A DNA stretch of 36,757 nucleotides from assembly GCA_964461295.1 (NCBI GenBank), contig CAYWTX010000479.1, positions 1-36,757 on the forward strand. The letters run 5' to 3'. This DNA comes from CAYWTX01 sp964461295. Its GTDB lineage: Bacteria > Planctomycetota > Phycisphaerae > SM23-33. Positions 25,864-32,285 of this stretch are shown here, in pieces (position 1 is the first letter of the stretch; every line of letters starts with the position of its first letter). The notes under the pieces were generated by a model. The model saw nothing but the letters and a program-made list of their open reading frames with translations. It searched no databases and was not told the origin of the DNA. The position numbers and the translations under genes are program-made.

Positions 25864-26967
25864 ATGTACCTGGAGTTCTTCAAACTGCGGGAGTTGCCCT
25901 TCTCGAACGTCAACGACGATCGTTTCTTCTTTGAGACGGCCACCCATGCCGAGGCCCTCAGCAGCATGGTCTACACCGTCCAGCAGCGTAAAGGGATGGT
26001 GCTGATCACCGGCGAGGTGGGGGCGGGCAAGACCTACCTTGGGAACATGCTGTCCTCGCGCCTCGGCAGCGCGGCGCAGGTCGTTTTCGTCCGCCACCCG
26101 GCGGGGTCCGCCAAGCAGCTCCTCCGGGCCGCTTCGTCGGGGTTCGGCATCGCGGTTGCGCAGACAGGCGACCTCCTGACCCTTACCGACGAACTCGACC
26201 GCGGCCTTCAGCAGTTGCACCGCCGCAAGCGTCTGGCCGCCCTGGTGATCGACGAGACGCAAGACATGCCCGACGAGGCGATGGAGGAGGTCCGGCTCAT
26301 GTGGAACTGGGAGCAGGATGGCCAGCGGCTGCTCCAGATCGTTCTAATCGGCCAGCCCGAATTGCGGCTGCGCCTCCAGGGCAGGCGATGGGATTCGCTT
26401 CGCCAGCGGGTCGTCCTGGCACATCATCTCGGCCGCCTGACGTGTGCCGAAACGGCGGGCTATGTTCGCCATCGGCTGCGGGTGGCCGCCAACGGCGACG
26501 CCCGGGAGTGCTTCACGCCCGGCGCCCTGGAGGACATCCACAGGATCACCAAGGGCACGCCCCGGCTGATCAACACCACTTGCGACAACGCCCTGTTGAC
26601 CGCCTACGCCCGCGGCGAACCGGAGGTGTCCAGCACCATCGTGCGGGACGTCGCCGAGAGCATGGCCCTCTGGTCGCCGGAGGTCCCCGGCAGCGGCGAA
26701 GCGCCGCCCCCTGCGCCGCCGGGGGCCCAGGCGACCGGCCTCGGCGGCACTGGCGAGGCCCCGGACGTCCCCCGCGTCGCCGACGGGTCCGCCCCGGAAC
26801 CAGCCGACGGCGACGCCGAACTGCTCAAGGCGGCGCTCAAGGGAGAACCGTCCCTGGAGATGGCCCGAAAGGTCTACCGACTTGCCCCCGCCGGGAGCGA
26901 GGAGCAACACCTCGCGATCCGCATCATCACCCACGAACTGGTACGTTCGATACAGAGCAAGGGATAA
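25864..26967 (+). CDS. ExeA-like AAA ATPase of exosortase locus
   Basis: This 367-aa cytoplasmic ATPase resembles ExeA/GspA and the XrtA-associated ATPase. It opens MYLEFFKLRELPFSNVNDDR, the typical 'F-x-L-x-E-x-P-F' start. It has Walker A GEVGAGKTYL (~50), Walker B LAALVIDETQDMPDEAMEE (~127), a sensor-type LLQIVLIGQPELRLRLQG and an arginine-rich RQRVVLAHHL. The lid has ITKGTPRLINTTCDNALL. After a Pro/Gly-rich linker (~275-310) comes a ~50-residue helical tail. Such ATPases are thought to help secretion or polymer assembly through peptidoglycan. The ATG at 25864 is chosen since the conserved start follows at once. The stop is 4 nt before the next gene, so the pair is surely an operon. Confidence 0.9.
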   Translation: MYLEFFKLRELPFSNVNDDRFFFETATHAEALSSMVYTVQQRKGMVLITGEVGAGKTYLGNMLSSRLGSAAQVVFVRHPAGSAKQLLRAASSGFGIAVAQTGDLLTLTDELDRGLQQLHRRKRLAALVIDETQDMPDEAMEEVRLMWNWEQDGQRLLQIVLIGQPELRLRLQGRRWDSLRQRVVLAHHLGRLTCAETAGYVRHRLRVAANGDARECFTPGALEDIHRITKGTPRLINTTCDNALLTAYARGEPEVSSTIVRDVAESMALWSPEVPGSGEAPPPAPPGAQATGLGGTGEAPDVPRVADGSAPEPADGDAELLKAALKGEPSLEMARKVYRLAPAGSEEQHLAIRIITHELVRSIQSKG

Positions 26968-26971
26968 TGCC

Positions 26972-27649
26972 ATGGACGAGAGCAGCAGAAGAGCCGAGGT
27001 CCTTCAGGCCGAGCAGGCCATCCGCCTTCTTGCCGAGGAGGCGGGCAAGGCCCGATCCGCCGCCGAGGCCGCCGACGAGATCCGAGGCAGGCTGGCCGAG
27101 ACGGCCGCGGCGCTCGAGGCGGCCCGGATGGCTCTGGCGGAGGCGGCGCGCGGCCAGTCCAACGCGGCCCAGGCATCGCAAGAGGCCCTGCGCATGGTCG
27201 CCGGCAAGGCCGAGGCGGTTCTGAAGGCTGCCGACGAGGCGATCCGCTCTGCCCTGGGCGAGACCCGGGAGGCGATGGCCCAGATGCACGCAGCCGTCAG
27301 GGGCAACGCCGAGCAGGCGGGGCAGACCCGGGGGCTGCTGGAGATCGCCGCGGCCAACCTGTCGGCCTCGCTGGCACGGGTTGAGCAAACGCTGACGGAC
27401 ATGCCGGCGTCGCTCTCGGCCCTGACGAGGGAGCTTCCCGAGGTGACAGCCCAGGTTCAGGCTGTTGTCAGGAACACGTTTGAGACGAAAAACGAAACGA
27501 GGGCCAGTTTCACGGAGATGATGACGCTGCTCCGGCGAAGCCTTCGACGCCACCACAGATATGCTTTCGTTGCCCTGGTCCTCGCGGGCGTTTCGACGAT
27601 CGGGACCATCCTGATTCTGCTGTACCTGTTGACCGGCCCGGCCCGCTGA
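26972..27649 (+). CDS. Tail-anchored coiled-coil membrane protein
   Basis: I do not recognise this 225-aa protein. Residues ~1-170 are Ala/Glu/Arg-rich with long heptad-like patterns (AEEAGKARSAAEAADEIRGR, ARMALAEAARGQSNAAQASQ), predicting an extended coiled coil. A basic segment (LLRRSLRRHHR) precedes one C-terminal membrane helix, AFVALVLAGVSTIGTILILL, leaving a tiny tail. The topology suggests a cytoplasmic rod anchored in the inner membrane. It starts 4 nt after the AAA ATPase, so the two probably work together, for example as an ATPase with a membrane-docked adaptor. It has some look of chemoreceptor-like helices, but I see no conserved hairpin tip. Function is unknown. Confidence 0.75.
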   Translation: MDESSRRAEVLQAEQAIRLLAEEAGKARSAAEAADEIRGRLAETAAALEAARMALAEAARGQSNAAQASQEALRMVAGKAEAVLKAADEAIRSALGETREAMAQMHAAVRGNAEQAGQTRGLLEIAAANLSASLARVEQTLTDMPASLSALTRELPEVTAQVQAVVRNTFETKNETRASFTEMMTLLRRSLRRHHRYAFVALVLAGVSTIGTILILLYLLTGPAR

Positions 27650-27719
27650 CGCGCCCAGCCAAGCCCCGTGCGTGCCCGCGTCCCGGACCGCCCCCCGGGG
27701 CCGTCTGCTCGCCGCCGTT

Positions 27720-27911
27720 TCAGGCCGCGCTGCGTCGCGGCGTGTAGGCGCAGAACTGGAGGACACGGGGCGTGCCCTGCGTGCCCGGCGTCGCCAGGAC
27801 GCGCCGAAGGTCCCGCAACGAGGCCAACTGCTCCTGCCACTCCCACCGGAGGGTCTCGCGGGCGGGCTCGTTGAGTTCCACTTTCTCGTTGTCGGCTATG
27901 CGGAGAAACAT
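27720..27911 (-). CDS. Small 63-aa protein at end of acyltransferase block
   Basis: This short frame has a strong Shine-Dalgarno (gaggaaagg, 8 nt before the ATG at 27911). It encodes a charged protein beginning MFLRIADNEKVELNEPARET, then RWEWQEQLASLRDLRRV and a C-terminal FCAYTPRRSAA. No family is recognised. It lies 94 nt downstream of the first FeeM-like gene on the same strand, and is probably the last gene of that operon. Its stop codon is 70 nt from the end of the opposing coiled-coil gene. The good ribosome-binding site and protein-like composition favour a real gene, but there is no homology evidence. Confidence 0.55.
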   Translation of the reverse strand: MFLRIADNEKVELNEPARETLRWEWQEQLASLRDLRRVLATPGTQGTPRVLQFCAYTPRRSAA

Positions 27912-28005
27912 GGCTGACTTTCCTTTCCTCGTCTTGTGTCCGGACAGGTGTTCGTCTTTCCGTTCCCGGCTTGTTCAAGCTCTCGCTGAGCTCTTCGACA
28001 GGACG

Positions 28006-28974
28006 CTACGCCGCCGCCCGGCTGATCCCAGCCGTGGCCTCCGCGGCACGGGCCGCGAACGCCGCCGCCGCGAAGACCTCGTCGAAGAGGTCGCCGCCCC
28101 ATCGCGAGCGAATCGCCTGGATCTCGCCGGGGGTCAGCCGGACGAAGAAGTCGCTGTCGGCGACAAACAGCCGCCGCAGCAGGTCGGCGTTGGCGAAGGT
28201 GCCGACCGAGCGGATCGCCCAGCGCTGCACGAAGGCGTGGTAGGGGTTCTCCGCGAAGTAGAAGTTGTGGAGGAACGCGTGGGCGCCGAGGATGCTGTCG
28301 GTCTCGACGGCTCGCCCCTCGATCGTGCGCAGGTTCAGGCGCTTGCCGACCACGATGTCCACCACGTCCGTGGAGTAGCTCCGCCGGTCGCCGCACGCCT
28401 CGAAGAGCAGCACCTCCTCGAAGAACCGCGCGTGCTCCGGGCTGATCGCGATGAACAGGTCGTCGTAGCCGATGGCCATCGCGTGGGCCAGGCAGCATCG
28501 CGTCAACTCGCTGAACACCGGCGTGTTGCGATACTTCGGATCCACCGCCAGGTTGGTGATCTCGCAGACCCGCCGGTCCTCGATCCGCAGGGCGGCGATC
28601 TCCTCGCCGAAGGCCTTGTCCGAGGGCAGGCCCAACTCCGGCGAGTCCATCAGCACGCTGGTCACGGCGATCACGCGGCCATCCGCCTTTGCCACGAACG
28701 TGGCCATCTCGGGCATGGCCTCGAAGGCGCGCAGCCGCATCCCGTCGGGATGGGGCTCGATGTAACCTCGCTCGACGTAACAGTCGTGAACGAGCTGGTA
28801 CGCCTGCCGGTGGTCCTCGAACGTCAAGGCCCTGGCTACCTCGAAGCGGGTGCCGCATCCCCCGAACAACCCCAACCTCTTGAAGAAGGCCGCCCTGCGT
28901 ACCAGCCGATCCGCCGCGGGCGATACGCCCGTGCTCGCGCCGCTTCTGTCCAACGTATCTGCCACAGCCACCAT
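28006..28974 (-). CDS. FeeM-like N-acyl amino acid synthase (exosortase-associated acyltransferase), copy 1
   Basis: The 322-aa GNAT-fold enzyme is of the FeeM/PEP-CTERM-system acyltransferase type. FeeM-type enzymes join a fatty acyl group from acyl-ACP to an amino acid such as tyrosine. The motifs are FEDHRQAYQLVHDCYVERGY (entry helix), MATFVAKADGRVIAVTSVLM (GNAT strand), VCEITNLAVDPKYRNTPVFS (the acidic E-x-x-x-L-A-V core followed by the R of the acyl-donor loop) and LTRCCLAHAMAIGYDDLFIA with ISPEHARFFEEVL. The C-terminal ~90 residues form a helical extension (AENPYHAFVQRWAIRSVG). The ATG at 28974 has aaggag 8 nt upstream. It is a paralogue of the gene upstream at 29063-29845, in the same orientation, downstream of a sigma-54 promoter. 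Confidence 0.85.
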   Translation of the reverse strand: MVAVADTLDRSGASTGVSPAADRLVRRAAFFKRLGLFGGCGTRFEVARALTFEDHRQAYQLVHDCYVERGYIEPHPDGMRLRAFEAMPEMATFVAKADGRVIAVTSVLMDSPELGLPSDKAFGEEIAALRIEDRRVCEITNLAVDPKYRNTPVFSELTRCCLAHAMAIGYDDLFIAISPEHARFFEEVLLFEACGDRRSYSTDVVDIVVGKRLNLRTIEGRAVETDSILGAHAFLHNFYFAENPYHAFVQRWAIRSVGTFANADLLRRLFVADSDFFVRLTPGEIQAIRSRWGGDLFDEVFAAAAFAARAAEATAGISRAAA

Positions 28975-29062
28975 TGCCTGGTCTCCTTCACCTGTCGGTC
29001 CGTTCTGGGCTCCGAGGCCCCGGGACCTCTGTTAGGGGGATGGGGAAAACCACTCCGTTCTA

Positions 29063-29845
29063 TCACACCGCCATTCGCATGGCCTGCTGCTGGGGGAGAT
29101 CCCCCCAGGCCCTGACATGCTTCCTGTAGGGATTGCCGCCCAAGTATAAGCCATGGAGAATCGACATCTTGTCGTCGCCCAGGCCTTGCGGCGCCTCCCC
29201 TTCGCCCTGGAGCATCCGCAGGTCCAGACGCTCCAGGACGACGGGCTCTGGCACCTGGCCGCCGCTGCTGCGAACCGTGCCCATCCGCTCGAAGCCCAGG
29301 CCGTCAAAGAGCCGGCCCTCCCAAGGCTTCAGCACGACCACCACGTCCGAGCAGCCGACAAACAGCCCGTGGGCGACGCAGCACCGCAACAGCTCGCGCG
29401 GGACGCCGGGGGGGCAATACTCAGGCAGGACGGCCCTGTGAGTCACCTCGCCGACCAGCCGTCCCTCGCGGCAGAGGGGCTCCAACTCGGGGAACGTCCT
29501 GGCCGCCGGCAACTGCTCGTCCAGCGAGTCCACCAGCAGCGAGGCCGTCCCCACGACGTCAGGCCAGGCCCTGGCGATGAACGTCGCCGTTTCCCGCCGG
29601 CCCGAACCGAAGTCCGTGAAGTCCGACGCCTCCGGCTGCGGGTAGCCCAATGCCATGCGGCTTCTGCACAGGAACTGGTAGGCTTCGAGGACTTCGGCCC
29701 GCCCGATCGCCCGACGGATGCACACGCCCGGCACCGCCGGCTTGTCTTCGTCGAACACCGTTCTCCGCGCCAGGTTGAGCCCGCTCTTGCCGGGCCTCTT
29801 CGCAAAGGCCAAGGCCATCGTCGCGTTGTCCTGTATTGCTTGCAT
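29063..29845 (-). CDS. FeeM-like N-acyl amino acid synthase, copy 2
   Basis: The 260-aa paralogue of the previous acyltransferase aligns along its whole core: AIGRAEVLEAYQFLCRSRMA, TATFIARAWPDVVGTASLLV, LVGEVTHRAVLPEYCPPGVP, ELLRCCVAHGLFVGCSDVVV and VLKPWEGRLFDGLGFERMG. Identity between the two copies looks modest, so they are old duplicates and may differ in acyl or amino-acid donor. It lacks the C-terminal helical extension of copy 1, ending instead with GLYLGGNPYRKHVRAWGDLP. The start at 29845 (MQAIQDNATMALAF) follows an aaggcgaggg Shine-Dalgarno; the longer frame to 29956 is Ala/Pro-rich and rejected. It is second in the block, after the 132-aa gene. Confidence 0.8.
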   Translation of the reverse strand: MQAIQDNATMALAFAKRPGKSGLNLARRTVFDEDKPAVPGVCIRRAIGRAEVLEAYQFLCRSRMALGYPQPEASDFTDFGSGRRETATFIARAWPDVVGTASLLVDSLDEQLPAARTFPELEPLCREGRLVGEVTHRAVLPEYCPPGVPRELLRCCVAHGLFVGCSDVVVVLKPWEGRLFDGLGFERMGTVRSSGGQVPEPVVLERLDLRMLQGEGEAPQGLGDDKMSILHGLYLGGNPYRKHVRAWGDLPQQQAMRMAV

Positions 29846-29901
29846 CTCCCTCGCCTTTCCACTTGCCGCAAAAGGGACTGCCGCCGGCCAGGGCCGGACG
29901 G

Positions 29902-30300
29902 CTACCGCCCGGGCGCCACTTCCGCCGGCCAGGTTGCCCGCAAGGCCTGCGCCCACTCCGCCTGCCGCATCGGCCCCAGCCAGAAGGGAGCCCCACGGGT
30001 GCGAACGAACATCTCCAGACCATCATGCAGGACTTCGGTGTAGACCACAAGCTTGCCCGGCTCGGCCTGTTCCAGGCTGTCCTGCAGGATTTCCATCGCC
30101 TCGTCGGGATGGTCGGTGGCGTCGATGACGGCGGCGACCGCGTGGTCCACCGCCTCGCGGATGACGTGCAGGGAGCCGGAGGACACAAGGCGTAGCGCGA
30201 ACCCGCCCCGGGACTTCTGCCACTCGTGGAGTTGAAGGAGCAACGACCGCGTGGGGTGCAGCAGCACAATGTCGGACAGACTGTTCGTATAGAAGACCAT
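29902..30300 (-). CDS. 132-aa protein with possible receiver-like fold, first gene of sigma-54 operon
   Basis: No family is recognised with confidence. The protein starts MVFYTNSLSDIVLLHPTRSL and has an alternating strand/helix order (FALRLVSSGS, then REAVDHAVAAVIDATDHPDE, LEQAEPGKLVVYTEVLHDG, RTRGAPFWLGPMRQAEW). This resembles a CheY-like receiver: an Asp at the end of a strand (AAVIDAT) and a later VVYTE in the position of the conserved Thr/Ser strand. The canonical acidic pair near the N-terminus is absent, so it would be a degenerate (pseudo-)receiver; this fold call is an inference. The ATG at 30300 has agaggataactgga upstream. It lies about 68 nt downstream of the predicted sigma-54 start site and leads the acyltransferase genes. 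Confidence 0.65.
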   Translation of the reverse strand: MVFYTNSLSDIVLLHPTRSLLLQLHEWQKSRGGFALRLVSSGSLHVIREAVDHAVAAVIDATDHPDEAMEILQDSLEQAEPGKLVVYTEVLHDGLEMFVRTRGAPFWLGPMRQAEWAQALRATWPAEVAPGR

Positions 30301-30376
30301 TCCAGTTATCCTCTTGTCCTCGCTAACCGAATCGCCTACGTCGTGGCGTCCTGCTTCGGTTGCCACAGACAGGCAT

Positions 30377-30394
30377 TTGCACCAGGCGTGCCAA
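30377..30394 (-). promoter_or_regulatory. Sigma-54 (-24/-12) promoter
   Basis: Reading the minus strand, TTGGCACGCCTGGTGCAAAT (30394-30375) matches the sigma-54 consensus TTGGCACG-N4-TTGCA except for one base (GTGC for TTGC). The invariant GG (30392-30391) and GC (30380-30379) are exactly 10 nt apart. Transcription should start near 30368, about 68 nt before the ATG at 30300. An activator of the right class is encoded just upstream. Confidence 0.75.
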
Positions 30395-30501
30395 GACCGA
30401 CAGAAAATGGCGAGCGAATTCGCAAGCTCAATCGGGGAAATGGGTAAGGTGACAGCGGATGGGAGGGTTCCGCTTGCCGCCAGTCCAGCCCGGTTGCATG
30501 C

Positions 30502-30551
30502 CGCAACCGCAAACGCGTTGCGGTTCGCACGTTGCTTTGCGGAACGCAACG
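30502..30551. promoter_or_regulatory. Paired dyads, candidate activator-binding (UAS) sites
   Basis: Two neighbouring dyads with the same GCAAC/GTTGC half-sites lie ~110-160 nt upstream of the -24 box. The first is 30502-30522 (CGCAAC-N9-GTTGCG, inside which AACCGCAA and TTGCGGTT pair perfectly around a 5-nt loop). The second is 30530-30551 (CGTTGC-N10-GCAACG). Position and symmetry fit enhancer sites for the Fis-type HTH of a sigma-54 activator. They could alternatively be hairpins of a repeat. Confidence 0.5.
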
Positions 30552-30582
30552 CGGGGCAAGCCGCGGCCCCGGCGGGGCGCAA

Positions 30583-30682
30583 GGCTTCAGCCGCTGAGTA
30601 TGGCTCGACAGCCGGAAACTGGTAGCTGGTAGCTGGTAGCTGGCAATCAATGGCAGGCTTCAGCCGCTGCATGCGGCTGAAG
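30583..30682. repeat. Hairpin and short repeats downstream of activator gene
   Basis: A perfect 10-bp stem CTTCAGCCGC/GCGGCTGAAG (30658-30667 and 30673-30682, 5-nt loop) lies ~35 nt past the activator's stop on the minus strand and may act as its terminator, though no U-tract follows. The sequence ggcttcagccgctg also occurs at 30583-30596. A short tandem of tagctgg (three copies) is at about 30623-30643. Confidence 0.6.
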
Positions 30683-30716
30683 TCTTACCCCCGAACAATC
30701 GCATGGCCGATCAGGA

Positions 30717-31685
30717 TCAGGAGATGATGTTGTGTTGCCTCAGTTTACGCCAGAGCGTCGTCCGATGGATCCCTAGCATCGCCGCGGCTCCGGCGATGTT
30801 CCGGGATGATCGCTCCATTGCCTGGCGGATCGCCCAGCGCTCGATCTCCTGAAGGTGAAGCGCCCTGGAAGCGGCAGGCTGACAGGCGCCGCTCGAGAGC
30901 GTCCCGGGCGTCCCGGCCGTCAGCTCAATCGCCGCCAGGTGCGGGTCCGACGTGGTGACGTAAAGACGCTCCACCCAGCCGGCAAGCTCGCGCACGTTGC
31001 CCGGCCAGGAGTGGCCTTCCAGCGTCCGCACCGCATGGGACGTTACCGAGATCGCCGGACGCCCATACCGCTTGGCAAAGTGCGACAGGAAGTGCCGCAG
31101 GAGCGGCTCGACGTCCTCCGGCCGATCGCGAAGCGGCGGGATCTGGATCCGCACGATGTTCAGCCGGTAGTAAAGGTCCTTGCGGAACCGCCCGCTTTCG
31201 ACCTCCGCCCGCAGGTCCCTGTTCGTCGCGGCGACGAATCGCGTGCTGACCTGCACAGGCTGCGTCGTTCCGACGGCCAGGACTTCCCCGTCCTGGAGCA
31301 CGCGCAGCAACTTGGCCTGCACGCTGATGGGGATCTCTCCCACTTCGTCCAGGAAGAGCGTGCCTCCGTCGGCGGCTCGCACCAAGCCGAGCATCGTCTG
31401 CTCCGCGCCGGTGAAGGCGCCCCGCACGTGACCGAAGAACTGGCTTTCGAAGACCCCCTCGCCGACCCCGGCGCAGTTGACGGGCACGAACGGCCTGGCG
31501 CCGCGCGCCGAGCGGGCGTGCAGCCGCCGAGCGATTACCTCCTTGCCCGTGCCGCTTTCACCCTCGATCAGGACGGCGCATTCGCTGGTTGCCACCTGAT
31601 CAATCAACTGGACGATGTGCTCGATCGCACCAGACCCCCCCACCAGACTCAGACTGGCTTTCGGGTCTACAACAACTTCAGACAT
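30717..31685 (-). CDS. Sigma-54-dependent transcriptional activator without sensory domain
   Basis: This 322-aa enhancer-binding protein has an AAA+ core that starts almost at the N-terminus (SLSLVGGSGAIEHIVQLIDQ). Motifs are Walker A GESGTGKEVI (~42), the sigma-54 contact loop GAFTGAEQ (~88), Walker B GGTLFLDEVGEIP (~107), the sensor region FVAATNRDLRAEV and the arginine-finger region FRKDLYYRLNIVRIQIPPLR. The C-terminus is a Fis-type helix-turn-helix, IAGAAAMLGIHRTTLWRKLR. No receiver, PAS or GAF domain precedes the AAA+ part, so activity must be set otherwise, as in PspF. The ATG at 31685 has ggagg 8 nt upstream. It is in the same direction as, and upstream of, the acyltransferase block with its sigma-54 promoter, which is its most likely target. 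Confidence 0.93.
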   Translation of the reverse strand: MSEVVVDPKASLSLVGGSGAIEHIVQLIDQVATSECAVLIEGESGTGKEVIARRLHARSARGARPFVPVNCAGVGEGVFESQFFGHVRGAFTGAEQTMLGLVRAADGGTLFLDEVGEIPISVQAKLLRVLQDGEVLAVGTTQPVQVSTRFVAATNRDLRAEVESGRFRKDLYYRLNIVRIQIPPLRDRPEDVEPLLRHFLSHFAKRYGRPAISVTSHAVRTLEGHSWPGNVRELAGWVERLYVTTSDPHLAAIELTAGTPGTLSSGACQPAASRALHLQEIERWAIRQAMERSSRNIAGAAAMLGIHRTTLWRKLRQHNIIS

Positions 31686-32285
31686 TCCTACCACCTCCCT
31701 CTCGCCGGGGACACAGGCGAGAGCGGTTCGGCACCCGCTCGTCCTTGCGGGGAACTCACACCAAAGGTCTTGACCGTCTACGCTCGTCAGCCTCCATTTT
31801 CAGTGCAACAGCGGCAGAGCCGTCTCTCCCACTGGCGGCGCCTTGACCGGTCCGACGCGGCGCTGCCAGACTGGCCAGCGACCGGCTTGGCGCTGGCGCG
31901 GCAAGGGCCGTTCGCCTCGATCCGGGGCCCTGCTCTCGCGGAACTGACCGCTTGAATTCTCCGTTGCGATATGACGTTCGGCTTGGCTTTTCCCACCGGC
32001 GCCCACCCTTGGCGGACACTAGGGGAAACACAACCATACTGCGTACAACATTCACATACTGCATTGATACCGCTGCCGCCGTCGCAATGTCAACGAAAAA
32101 AACACGTTGCCATGTTTGCCTTGGGCCCGCGCCGCGGAGTAGAATCAACCCGCGCCCAGTGGGGCGTCCTCCGGCTCGGGCAGCGGCGAGGGTTGTTGGC
32201 GCAGTAGGGCGTCGCCGCCGACTTTGGCTGCACGCCCTGGCAGGGCCGGACCGAGATCGCTCCGCGCCGTTCAGCGAGGACCGCA
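31686..32285. promoter_or_regulatory. Divergent region between activator and exporter genes
   Basis: This 600-nt region has no convincing gene. It is less GC-rich near 32010-32110 (aaacacaaccatactgcgta, attcacatactgcattgata), where promoters for the exporter operon are likely; no clear -35/-10 pair could be assigned. A gagg before the GTG at 32286 serves as ribosome-binding site for the exporter's first gene. Confidence 0.4.
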
